A stretch of 17,996 nt of DNA, taken from NCBI GenBank assembly GCA_949051815.1, contig CARQVR010000070.1:1-17996 (forward strand), in the 5' to 3' direction. Source of the DNA: an uncultured Lachnospiraceae bacterium. GTDB lineage: Bacteria; Bacillota; Clostridia; Lachnospirales; Lachnospiraceae. Positions 1 through 7,014 of the stretch are shown here, in pieces. The translations under genes were made by a program, and so were the position numbers. A model generated the notes under the pieces. That model saw nothing but the letters and a program-made list of their open reading frames with translations. It searched no databases and was not told the DNA's origin. The stretch's first letter is position 1, and each line of letters begins with the position of its first letter.

Positions 1-1
1 G

Positions 2-784
2 GATGTGGTGGCTGTACTGACGGACAGCGTTGACCCAAAACAGTATATCAAAAAAATGAGAAGCCGTGACCCAGAGCTTAACAGCAAGTGGGGTACAATT
101 TGTACCCCAGTTCAAATGGTTGCGGCAGATGGGAAAAAACGAAAAATACAAGCAGCTACCTTAGCGGGAATATTAAGGCTCATTCAGTCAATCCCCTCAC
201 CAAAAGCAGAGCCTTTTAAGGCATGGTTAGCTGCTGTCGGTGCAGAACGGATTGAGGAAACCATTGACCCGGAGCTTACGATTGACCGTGCCCTTGCTAC
301 ATATTTGCAAAAAGGCTACACGCGAGAATGGATAAATCAGCGGTTACAAGCTATCCAGGTTCGTAAGGAGCTGACTGATGAATGGCAGGACAGAGGTGTA
401 ACAGAGGGCAAAGAATATGCAATCTTAACCAATGAGATTACACGGGCCTGGTCTGGAATGAACACACAGCAGTATAAAAAGCTGAAAGGCTTGAAAAAAC
501 AAAATCTGCGTGACAACATGAGTACGACAGAGCTTATCCTGAATATGCTTGCGGAAACTTCCACCACCGACATATCCAAAGAAGAAAAGCCGACTACCTT
601 TGCAGAAAATCAAAAGGTTGCCCGCCGTGGTGGACGGGTGGCGGGAATTGCAAGGCAGGCTCTGGAAGCAGAAACAGGAAAACCTGTTATCACTTCCAAA
701 AACGCCGTGGATTTTGCAAAGCTCATTGATGAGGTAGTGAAAGATGTTGAACTGCCTAAAGAAGATGGCAAGGAAGAAGTCTGA
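2..784 (+). CDS. BRO-N/DinD-like protein, 5'-truncated by window edge
   Basis: The frame is open from the first complete codon at base 2 (an Asp codon) and runs to TGA at 782-784, so the N-terminus lies outside the window. The first residues (DVVAVLTDSVD, then YIKKMR) are the middle of a Bro-N domain, which normally begins about 20-30 residues earlier. The central part (AATLAGILRLIQSIPSPKAEPFKAWL) is the usual end of that domain. The C-terminal half matches, from memory, the DinD-type tail: a KGLKKQNLRDNMSTTEL stretch resembling the KGLKK...STEL region of E. coli DinD. DinD is a damage-inducible protein; BRO proteins are DNA-binding proteins frequent in prophages and viruses. The exact role is unknown. 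It converges with the hydrolase at 838, and I see no clear terminator in the 53-base gap. Family call is fairly sure; function is not. Confidence 0.85.
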   Translation, partial: DVVAVLTDSVDPKQYIKKMRSRDPELNSKWGTICTPVQMVAADGKKRKIQAATLAGILRLIQSIPSPKAEPFKAWLAAVGAERIEETIDPELTIDRALATYLQKGYTREWINQRLQAIQVRKELTDEWQDRGVTEGKEYAILTNEITRAWSGMNTQQYKKLKGLKKQNLRDNMSTTELILNMLAETSTTDISKEEKPTTFAENQKVARRGGRVAGIARQALEAETGKPVITSKNAVDFAKLIDEVVKDVELPKEDGKEEV

Positions 785-837
785 GAAGTCCGTGGAATAT
801 TTCTAAAATAATATGCCTTAATATAAAACACCCAACT

Positions 838-1869
838 TTATGGCGCAGACATAGCAAGCTGCATCACAAACCTTACAGGCAGTGCAGGATATTTCATTTG
901 ATTAAAATCCCCGACAAAAAACAGTTCTTTGTCCGGATAATAAAATGCAAATGAGCCGGTTGACCCGCTATGACCTGTCAAATCACCCTTGCCCAAAAAA
1001 GAAGTGGAAAATCCGCCCATTTTTATTCTCATATAACCGCTTCCATAACAGACCGGAAACATAGACATCTGTAATTTTCTATACCGTTTTAAATCAAGCA
1101 TTTTCTTGTCAAAAAGTTCACCGCGAAAAAAAGCCTGTATAAATATCATTAAGTCTTTTGCAGTTGTAATACAACCACCGCTTGCCTTACTGCTCATTAT
1201 GAATTGCGGTCTGTATAACTGCCTGTCTCCATAGCGGACCATAGGTATATGTTCTTTTTCCGAGACAGGCAGATAAGTTTCAGACATGTGCATTTTTGAA
1301 AATATGTATTTTTCAAACACACTCTCTAACGGGCATTTTGTGACTTTCTCAATAATATCGCCCAGTATATTATAATTAATATCCGCATAGTGGGCATTCA
1401 TTTTGTAACCAGGCGGGAAATGCGCTTCTTTTTCTTTTGTTAACGCAATATTTTTTTCAAAAGTAATAAATGTGTCGGATCTGACAGCCTGCTTTTTTAT
1501 ATTATTTTTTCCCTCCTCGTAAATATCTGCCAATCCGCTCGTCTGATAAAGTAAATCTGATATTTTCAATTCGCAAGAATAGTCTTTGCCTTTATAAACG
1601 TGCAATCCCTTTAAATAAGCAGGTTCGTAAAAATCTGACAGACTATCATCCAGTGTCAGATAACCGCTTTGAATGAGCGTAAAAATACATGCAGCAGTAA
1701 ACATTTTTGTTATGCTTGCAGCTACTATCGGACTATTTACCGTCTTTCCTCCATAAGCCTTTGAAAATATAGTTTCTCCTGTTCCGTTTTCAATCAGGAC
1801 TACGCTTTCATATATCATTTTTTTCTGAATATATGCATCAAATAAATCATCATAACTTTTTGTTCTCAT
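838..1869 (-). CDS. Serine hydrolase, class C beta-lactamase/penicillin-binding fold, cytoplasmic
   Basis: 343 residues, starting at ATG 1869, only 12 bases after the TetR stop, so the two form an operon. The beta-lactamase-fold triad is visible: SITK at residues 52-55 (nucleophile Ser and general-base Lys), YAD at 161-163 in place of the usual Y-x-N, and HSG at 300-302 in place of the KTG/HTG box. A YQTSGLAD segment near 108-115 is typical of esterase/peptidase-like members (LLxHTSGL). There is no signal peptide or membrane segment, so it should act in the cytoplasm. That argues against classical penicillin resistance and for an esterase, amidase or peptidase on a small molecule. The ribosome binding site is weak (GGTGAT), consistent with translational coupling to the upstream regulator. 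Substrate unknown; third-motif Asp for Asn is unusual but tolerated in relatives. Confidence 0.9.
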   Translation of the reverse strand: MRTKSYDDLFDAYIQKKMIYESVVLIENGTGETIFSKAYGGKTVNSPIVAASITKMFTAACIFTLIQSGYLTLDDSLSDFYEPAYLKGLHVYKGKDYSCELKISDLLYQTSGLADIYEEGKNNIKKQAVRSDTFITFEKNIALTKEKEAHFPPGYKMNAHYADINYNILGDIIEKVTKCPLESVFEKYIFSKMHMSETYLPVSEKEHIPMVRYGDRQLYRPQFIMSSKASGGCITTAKDLMIFIQAFFRGELFDKKMLDLKRYRKLQMSMFPVCYGSGYMRIKMGGFSTSFLGKGDLTGHSGSTGSFAFYYPDKELFFVGDFNQMKYPALPVRFVMQLAMSAP

Positions 1870-1881
1870 AGCATCACCAGG

Positions 1882-2451
1882 TTATCTGCTGCGACTAACT
1901 ATCATATCCATAAGCCAATCTATTTGGGGCAATGGTGTGTTTGGGATTCTGACTTTTTCCTGCGCAATTCCCTGTATAGCGCCAAAAACAGCAACACATA
2001 ATGCATGTGAATTTCCCTCGCGAAATTCACCGCGGCGTTGTCCCTCTAAGATAACAGGACTCCATTGCCTGCAAATATCTGCCGATTCCAAAAGCAGCTC
2101 TATCTCCTTTTCATTGACCGCTGTATGCTGCACATTATCCATAAACACAAACATTTTCCCAAAAGAGGGATTGCTTTCCAGTTGTTCAAACGTATTTTTT
2201 ATCGTCTGAAAAAGGTACTCACGAGGTGCATTCATTGCTGTTTCTGTATCAATTTTCATTTCTTCAGCGCCAGCTTTCACCAGCGCAAGATAAATACAAT
2301 CTTTATTGCTGAAATAGTGAAATAATAAACCGGAACTGACACCGGCCCTTCTTGCAATCTCACGGGTACTTGTACCGTAGTAGCCTTTTTCTATAAATAT
2401 ATCCAGTGCAATCCTTAAGAGCTGTTTCTTTCTTTCATCTCCTTTATCCAA
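1882..2451 (-). CDS. TetR/AcrR-family transcriptional regulator
   Basis: 189 residues from TTG 2451. This start is chosen because AAGGAG (2458-2463) lies 6 bases upstream. The longer frame, from TTG 2484, would begin inside the -10 box of the promoter at 2484-2512 and cannot be the real start. The N-terminal helix-turn-helix is typical TetR: GTSTREIARRAGVSSGLLFHYF then NKDCIYLALV, roughly residues 26-55. The C-terminal two-thirds is the variable ligand-binding helical domain. It lies directly upstream of the serine hydrolase in one transcript and has a palindrome over its predicted transcription start, so it most likely represses itself and the hydrolase and is released by a small ligand. The ligand cannot be deduced. 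Confidence 0.92.
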   Translation of the reverse strand: MDKGDERKKQLLRIALDIFIEKGYYGTSTREIARRAGVSSGLLFHYFSNKDCIYLALVKAGAEEMKIDTETAMNAPREYLFQTIKNTFEQLESNPSFGKMFVFMDNVQHTAVNEKEIELLLESADICRQWSPVILEGQRRGEFREGNSHALCVAVFGAIQGIAQEKVRIPNTPLPQIDWLMDMIVSRSR

Positions 2452-2457
2452 AATAAT

Positions 2458-2463
2458 CTCCTT
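2458..2463 (-). promoter_or_regulatory. Ribosome binding site setting the TetR TTG start
   Basis: AAGGAG read leftward, 6 bases before TTG 2451. It supports the shorter 189-residue protein over the longer open frame. Confidence 0.7.
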
Positions 2464-2468
2464 CAAAA

Positions 2469-2484
2469 TTAAGCATTTGCTCAA
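2469..2484. promoter_or_regulatory. Candidate TetR autoregulatory operator
   Basis: A 16-base near-palindrome, TTGAGCAAATGCTTAA on the minus strand, with 7-base arms (one mismatch) and a 2-base centre. It abuts the -10 box and covers the predicted start of transcription. This is a position and size expected of a TetR-family operator. Assignment to the adjacent regulator is inferred from proximity. Confidence 0.6.
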
Positions 2485-2512
2485 TTTTACAGCATCATTT
2501 ATGTATTGTCAA
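2484..2512 (-). promoter_or_regulatory. Sigma-70/SigA-type promoter of the TetR-hydrolase operon
   Basis: Leftward TTGACA (2507-2512), a 17-base spacer, and TAAAAT (2484-2489). The -35 is perfect and the -10 is one base off consensus. Transcription should start near 2477, about 26 bases before the TTG start of the regulator. Confidence 0.8.
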
Positions 2513-2622
2513 GGCAGCAGACGTATTTTTATCTTAAAACGCGAAAGGCAGGAAGCTGTTTTAGAGCCGTCGTCATTTAAGTGTAAATTTAATTTAATAT
2601 CATTATCCGGTATCACTGACAT
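2509..2622 (-). CDS. Possible small ORF downstream of the lysin, 37 residues
   Basis: ATG 2622 to TGA 2509-2511 encodes a 37-residue, mixed polar and basic peptide with no membrane segment (starts MSVIPDNDIK). It begins 12 bases after the stop of the amidase gene and could be cotranscribed. Only a weak Shine-Dalgarno-like GGAT precedes it. Its end overlaps the -35 box of the TetR promoter. It may be a chance frame or the stub of a decayed gene; I do not recognise it. Confidence 0.2.
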   Translation of the reverse strand: MSVIPDNDIKLNLHLNDDGSKTASCLSRFKIKIRLLP

Positions 2623-2634
2623 AATAAAATCTGC

Positions 2635-3672
2635 TTATCCGTCAAATTCTGTAAGTCGATACTTTTCAATATAATCATGTATCAGGGATTCCGCATAGCT
2701 TCGATCCGTCGCGTAGCCGCACTCCTGCAAATACCGCGCCGCAAGAGTATAGTCCGTACACCCGATTACCGGCGCATACCGCAGTGTTTTTCCTCCGTCC
2801 GTGCTTCTTTCAGCTATGTATGTATTATGATCGTAAACAGACTCTTCCCAACTGTCATACGCACGCCATTGTGTCTGTTCCACTGTATAATAACTTCCGT
2901 CCGCATTTTGCTCCAGGGCATCTTTCACATATATCTTTCCATTCCAGCCATTGCGCTTGATGCCAAACAGGGCTTTCGCTTTCCTCGCCAGTTCAGAGGT
3001 TCCCCACGCCGACTCCTTGATCGCCTGCGCAACCACCACAGACGGTAGCACAATCCTGCGCGCCCTCCAGTCCGCGTTTGCTATTTCCCCCACGGTACCC
3101 ATAAATTTTTCTTTATCGCCCTCTTCCTTTTCTTCTTTTCCGATTACAGTCTCACATAGCGCCCTGTAAATCGCATCCGCTGCTGCATCCTGCAAACCCG
3201 CGCGCTCATAAATCTCCACATCCTTCCCGTTGTCACAAAAGCACACTTCCACCAGTATCGCCCGCGCCTTCGTCCTGCGGATCACATAGAGTCCGCTCCC
3301 ATCCTTCACGCCGCGATTTGAAAATCCCAGCTTTGTAAGATGCGAACAAATCGCAAGTGCGGCAGCATGTTTTTCGCCCCCGTATGTATAAGTCTCCGTT
3401 CCCTGCGCATTATGCGCCGTTGACGCGTTGAAATGAATGCTGATAAACAGTTCCACCGCCGCCTGATTGGCAGTCTGGACTGCTTTTTCAAGATATGCCT
3501 CCTGTGATACCGCCTTGTCAACGGTACAATTTACCACATCCACACCCGCATCCGTAAGCTTTTTCATCAGCGCATTCCCGACAAGTCTCGTGTGCTCTGA
3601 TTCTTTAATCACGCCAACCGCGCCAGCGCCCGGTCCTTCCAGCGTATGCCCGCAATTAATTCCGATTACCAT
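2635..3672 (-). CDS. Bifunctional wall hydrolase: N-acetylmuramoyl-L-alanine amidase plus glucosaminidase
   Basis: 345 residues from ATG 3672, preceded by a strong GGGGG ribosome site. Residues 1-175 are an amidase_3 domain (zinc-dependent cleavage of the MurNAc-L-Ala bond). Metal ligands are visible as His9 in GINCGHT, a Glu near 24-26 and His80 in FISIHFNA; the catalytic Glu142 lies in ILVEVCF. A charged linker at about 178-190 (KEEKEEGDKEK) leads to a glucosaminidase domain (about 191-345) with the family motif AQAIKESAWGTSELA, catalytic Glu220, then ALFGIKRNGW. There is no signal peptide and no wall-binding repeats. This resembles a phage-type endolysin needing a holin, more than a secreted autolysin. 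It stands alone between the sugar operon terminator and the TetR unit, so it is likely transcribed separately. No clear promoter was found. Confidence 0.9.
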   Translation of the reverse strand: MVIGINCGHTLEGPGAGAVGVIKESEHTRLVGNALMKKLTDAGVDVVNCTVDKAVSQEAYLEKAVQTANQAAVELFISIHFNASTAHNAQGTETYTYGGEKHAAALAICSHLTKLGFSNRGVKDGSGLYVIRRTKARAILVEVCFCDNGKDVEIYERAGLQDAAADAIYRALCETVIGKEEKEEGDKEKFMGTVGEIANADWRARRIVLPSVVVAQAIKESAWGTSELARKAKALFGIKRNGWNGKIYVKDALEQNADGSYYTVEQTQWRAYDSWEESVYDHNTYIAERSTDGGKTLRYAPVIGCTDYTLAARYLQECGYATDRSYAESLIHDYIEKYRLTEFDG

Positions 3673-3686
3673 ATAAATATCCCCCT

Positions 3687-3881
3687 TTACTTTTTCTGCA
3701 CTTCCGGCAATCCCGCCAAAGATGTCAGGGCAGAAAGCAGCCCGGCCATACTCACCGTTGAAACCAGTCTGATCCAGTCTGCGTCATCTGACAGTACGAA
3801 AGTTATGTATATGAGATATAATATTCTCTTTTCATTTGCATTTAGAAGCCTGTCCGCTACAATTATTGTCAGCCTGAACAA
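3687..3881 (-). CDS. Possible small hydrophobic ORF ahead of the lysin (doubtful)
   Basis: An open frame of up to 64 residues whose stop lies within the lysin leader, just upstream of the lysin ribosome site. It has hydrophobic stretches (RILYLIYITFVL, and MAGLLSALTSLAGL), and a small membrane protein just before a lysin would fit a holin. However, the only starts are TTG or internal codons without a good ribosome binding site, and no recognised holin motif is present. It may be a remnant or non-coding leader. The surrounding 3673-3888 otherwise holds nothing I can identify. Confidence 0.2.
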   Translation of the reverse strand: MFRLTIIVADRLLNANEKRILYLIYITFVLSDDADWIRLVSTVSMAGLLSALTSLAGLPEVQKK

Positions 3882-3888
3882 AATGCCA

Positions 3889-3938
3889 TAAAAAAAGAAC
3901 CCCTCCAGCCATCAAACCTGATGATTGTCAGAGTTCTT
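3889..3938 (-). terminator. Rho-independent terminator of the sugar operon
   Basis: On the leftward transcript, AAGAAC pairs with GUUCUU and an inner CAUCA/UGAUG helix closes on a 4-base loop. Several G-U and C-G pairs lie between, and the hairpin is followed by a run of seven U. It starts about 20 bases after the stop of the kinase gene at 3958. There is no U-run for the opposite direction. Confidence 0.75.
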
Positions 3939-3957
3939 CCTTATCGGCGCGACAAAT

Positions 3958-4896
3958 CTAACCTGCGGCCTGCTTTTTCAGCTTTAAAACCGCCCCTTCC
4001 ACCGGCCGCTTTGACGCCATAACAAGCCTGAAAGGTACCGTAACCTCCTCCTTCATTCTCTCTTCAAGCAGCGTCAGATATGTTTCATTTGCAGCCTTTG
4101 TATGAACAGAGCCTGTCAGGACTACCGTCACCGGCTCCCCGGAAAACGAAAGCCGCTTCATAACCGCCCTTATATTTTCCGCCGCACAACGGGCCATCTG
4201 CCGTGCCAGCCCGAGCGCCTCCTGATCTCCCGCTTCCAGCCTCTCAAAAAACAGTGTTATGACATTTTTCGACCATTCCGGATATCCAGCCGGATCTTTC
4301 AGCATATCCAGGGAATTTAAAACGGCATCCTCCGTTTCCAGCGAAAACTTCCTCTTATACGCTGTCATAAGCGGTGTTTCTTCCCTGTATAAAACCGCGC
4401 TGGTGTAAACAAGCCGGAACACATTCTGTACGATCCAGATTCCACCGCCCGCATCCCCGGACCACGCATCCAGCCCCGCCGTTTTTTCCATGCGGCCTGC
4501 TTCGCTGATCCCCGCACAGCAGACACCCGTGCCACAGTTATATGCGATCCCGACGCCCGCCGGACATTCTGCCCAGACCGCCAGAAAACCGTCATTGCAG
4601 ACGAGAAATTCCGTAAAGCCGATCTCCCGGAATATTTCCTCCATCTGCTCCTGATCCCTGCCGTTGTCAACACCGGATAAGCCTGCCACCGTATTTTTAA
4701 TGTCAAAGATCTGCAAACCTGTTTTTGCAAGCACAGCCTCCGTTCCCCGCTGCAGCTCCCGTCTGGTTCCCTCCCATCCATCCGCCAGAAAATCATGGTT
4801 TACACAGCCCCCAAAATACCGCTCCACAGTCCGGAACGCCTCATCCACCAGCAGATATTCCGTTTTCGTTCCCCCGCCGTCTATAGCAAGATACAT
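3958..4896 (-). CDS. BadF/BadG-type sugar kinase (N-acetylglucosamine-kinase-like)
   Basis: 312 residues, ATG 4896 with GGGGAG just upstream. The actin-like ATPase fold is shown by the N-terminal phosphate-1 motif AIDGGGTKTEYLL (residues 4-16) with catalytic-type segment CNDGFLAVWA (100-109). The phosphate-2 motif NCGTG follows at 120-124. GDAGGGIWI (147-155) is the family's GDEGSGYWIG loop. A C-terminal VVLTGSVHTKA holds the adenosine-binding glycines. Family members phosphorylate GlcNAc, glucosamine or related amino sugars; others in BadF activate unrelated enzymes. As the last gene of a sugar ABC operon, it most likely phosphorylates the imported or released sugar in the cytoplasm. A 73-base gap separates it from the permease. 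No activator-type Fe-S cysteine pattern is evident, so the sugar-kinase reading is preferred. Confidence 0.88.
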   Translation of the reverse strand: MYLAIDGGGTKTEYLLVDEAFRTVERYFGGCVNHDFLADGWEGTRRELQRGTEAVLAKTGLQIFDIKNTVAGLSGVDNGRDQEQMEEIFREIGFTEFLVCNDGFLAVWAECPAGVGIAYNCGTGVCCAGISEAGRMEKTAGLDAWSGDAGGGIWIVQNVFRLVYTSAVLYREETPLMTAYKRKFSLETEDAVLNSLDMLKDPAGYPEWSKNVITLFFERLEAGDQEALGLARQMARCAAENIRAVMKRLSFSGEPVTVVLTGSVHTKAANETYLTLLEERMKEEVTVPFRLVMASKRPVEGAVLKLKKQAAG

Positions 4897-4969
4897 TGCT
4901 CCCCTCTTTTCCGCTCCTTCCCCGCTTCTTCTCCGCCAGAGCTTTTATTGCTTTCTCTCCTGTTTCCCG

Positions 4970-5926
4970 TCATACTGCCTCTTCCTTCCGCTTCTGCGTA
5001 TAATTATCAAACCACAGGATCAGCAGAATGATAACCCCCTCGCAGACCTGCTGCACATAGGCATTGATACCCAGCATATTCATGCAATTCTCCAGCACCT
5101 GTATCGCCAGCAGCCCGATAAAGGACTGCGGGATTCCTCCCACGCCGCCCGCAAAGGATGTGCCGCCCACAACGCATCCGCAGTTGACGGACAATGCCGT
5201 GGAATCCCCGTAAATAGAAGATCCCGTATTCAGTTTCGATGACAGCAGCACGCCGCAGAATGCCGCCATAGCGCCGCAGATCACAAATGCCGACCATTTG
5301 ATCTTCTCCGCCCGGATACCGGACTGGGACGCCACATTATAATCACCGCCCACCGCATAACAGTTTCTTCCAAAAGACGTATACCGCAGAATATAATAAA
5401 ACAGAAGCAGCATAACGACCATAATAATGATCAGATTCGGTATTCCAAAGAGCAGCTTTCCGTTCGCGATCTTCATATAGGAAAGATTTTTCGCCGGAAC
5501 CGGATGCGCATCCGTAATCTGCTGGGCGATTCCCTTTAACAGCATCCCCATGCCAAGGGTGATGATAAACGGCTCTGTCTTTTGTTTCACTACCAGAAAT
5601 CCATTGATGAAGCCCACCAGCGCCCCGCAGGCAACCGCAGCAGCAATAGCGATCCCCAGAGGCATATGATCCATTAGTTTAATCGTAATGATCCCCGCAA
5701 GGCTCATCATGGATCCAATGGAAAAATCACACCCGCCGCATATAATCACAATCGTTACCCCGAAGGCAAGCATTGCAAGGATTGCCGCTGAGTTGAGCAT
5801 ATCCAGCAGATTGTAAGCCGTATAAAATCTAGTGTCAAAAAACAGCATCATAAACAGCATCAGCAGTATCGCTGTCAGCGCCTTGCGTTTTTCGATTTCT
5901 TTTACCATTTTTGTGACAACACTCAT
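4970..5926 (-). CDS. Sugar ABC transporter permease, RbsC family (second permease)
   Basis: 318 residues, from ATG 5926 with GGAG six bases upstream. It is a highly hydrophobic integral membrane protein with the family's conserved features: FGVTIVIICGGCDFSIGSMMSL near residues 55-76, matching the RbsC/AraH GGIDLSVGS loop (here with Cys-Asp for Ile-Asp), and VVGGTSFAGGVGG near 250-262 in the C-terminal ATPase-coupling region. It is the membrane channel for carbohydrate uptake, pairing with the other permease (6033-6995) and the ATPase (7015-8496). It is separated from the first permease by about 100 bases filled with hairpins. Two different permease subunits suggest a heterodimeric channel, unlike homodimeric ribose transporters. 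Confidence 0.93.
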   Translation of the reverse strand: MSVVTKMVKEIEKRKALTAILLMLFMMLFFDTRFYTAYNLLDMLNSAAILAMLAFGVTIVIICGGCDFSIGSMMSLAGIITIKLMDHMPLGIAIAAAVACGALVGFINGFLVVKQKTEPFIITLGMGMLLKGIAQQITDAHPVPAKNLSYMKIANGKLLFGIPNLIIIMVVMLLLFYYILRYTSFGRNCYAVGGDYNVASQSGIRAEKIKWSAFVICGAMAAFCGVLLSSKLNTGSSIYGDSTALSVNCGCVVGGTSFAGGVGGIPQSFIGLLAIQVLENCMNMLGINAYVQQVCEGVIILLILWFDNYTQKRKEEAV

Positions 5927-5941
5927 ATTTTACTCCATTTC

Positions 5942-6025
5942 TGCGCATTTTTTTGCGCATAACCGAGTTTGTGTCAAGCAATGCGCAGACACAAATCTCG
6001 CGATTGAAAATTATAATTTTCAATC
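5942..6025. repeat. Three tandem palindromes between the two permease genes
   Basis: In the leftward transcript order: a perfect 24-base palindrome (6002-6025, arms GATTGAAAATTA and its complement); a hairpin of about 12 base pairs at 5964-6000 (arms around GACACAAA and TTTGTGTC, capped by CGAG/CTCG); and a TGCGCA pair at 5942-5947 and 5954-5959 spaced by 6 bases. A third TGCGCA (5982-5987) sits in the loop of the middle hairpin, so alternative pairing is possible. No U-run follows the first two, so these are not ordinary terminators. They probably affect mRNA processing or relative expression of the two permeases, but no function is shown. Confidence 0.75.
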
Positions 6026-6032
6026 CTGCACC

Positions 6033-6995
6033 TTACTTTGCCCTGCGCCTGTCGAGCCAGATCGCAATGATCAGAACCGCGCCTTTACATACCGATTGAA
6101 GATAGGTTGATACGCCTAAAAGATTCAGGCAGTTGGACAATAAGATCACAAGCATGACGCCCAGCATCGTCCTGACCACGCTTCCTCTCCCTCCCGCCAG
6201 AGATGTACCACCTACCACTACTGCCAGTATTGCATTTGTCTCATAGTTTGCCCCCAGCAGCGGTGACGCCGTTGTGATACGGGAAAACAACACAATCGCG
6301 CCGAAAGCGGATAACATGCCTGATAAAACAAACACAAGTGTAATGCGCCTTTTTACCGGTATGCCGGAAAGATCCGCCGCTGTGATATTGGCGCCGGTCA
6401 GACAGATTTCACGTCCTGTCTGTGTGCGCACAAGGAAAATATGAAGCAGCGCCATAATGACGATAAACAGTAAAAAGGACGCCGGAATAAAACCTGCCCT
6501 GCCGGAACCGACCGCTCTGAAAAGATCCGTCCGTGACGTCAGATGCGACATGTGCTGTGTCGCCCCGTCTGTGTAGAGCAGGGCCGCAGCGCTGTATACC
6601 GCACTGAGCCCGTATGTAATAAAAAGTGCCTTTGCCTGCGTCAGCGCACCGCAGCTCACAACAATGAACGCATTCAAAAGTCCCATCGCCGCGCCTGCCA
6701 TCAACCCCGCAATCAATGCGCCGCCCTGTCCAAGCACATCAATCATGGAAATGGTAAACACTGCGCACAATGACACAATGCCTGCCACGGAAAGGTCAAT
6801 GAATCCCCCTATGATCGCTAACGTCATACCGAGCGCAACGAAGCTTAAAGGTCCGAACTGGTTCATCAGATTTCCCAGATTGGCAACCGTGAGGAACTTG
6901 GGTTCTATCAGGGCAGTCGCTGTCGTCAATATCATAATTGTCACTAAAACCAGATTATTTTTTACAAAATATCCGATGTGCGTTTTTGCATCCAT
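6033..6995 (-). CDS. Sugar ABC transporter permease, RbsC family (first permease)
   Basis: 320 residues, ATG 6995 about 20 bases after the ATPase stop, preceded by an AAAGGGAAG ribosome site. The protein is predicted to have 8-10 membrane helices. Diagnostic segments are FVALGMTLAIIGGFIDLSVAG (family loop GG-x-DLSVG) near residues 52-72 and VVGGTSLAGGRGSVVRTMLG in the C-terminal part, ending in a short basic tail LDRRRAK. It forms the transmembrane channel with the second permease and is energised by the double ATPase. The subfamily cannot be narrowed to one sugar; relatives import ribose, galactose, xylose, inositol or AI-2. Confidence 0.93.
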   Translation of the reverse strand: MDAKTHIGYFVKNNLVLVTIMILTTATALIEPKFLTVANLGNLMNQFGPLSFVALGMTLAIIGGFIDLSVAGIVSLCAVFTISMIDVLGQGGALIAGLMAGAAMGLLNAFIVVSCGALTQAKALFITYGLSAVYSAAALLYTDGATQHMSHLTSRTDLFRAVGSGRAGFIPASFLLFIVIMALLHIFLVRTQTGREICLTGANITAADLSGIPVKRRITLVFVLSGMLSAFGAIVLFSRITTASPLLGANYETNAILAVVVGGTSLAGGRGSVVRTMLGVMLVILLSNCLNLLGVSTYLQSVCKGAVLIIAIWLDRRRAK

Positions 6996-7014
6996 CTGTT
7001 CTTCCCTTTCTTTC

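Noticed and set aside
785..837. Bidirectional terminator between the convergent DinD-like and hydrolase genes
   Set aside because: The gap is A+T-rich but I could not find a stable inverted repeat followed by a U-run.
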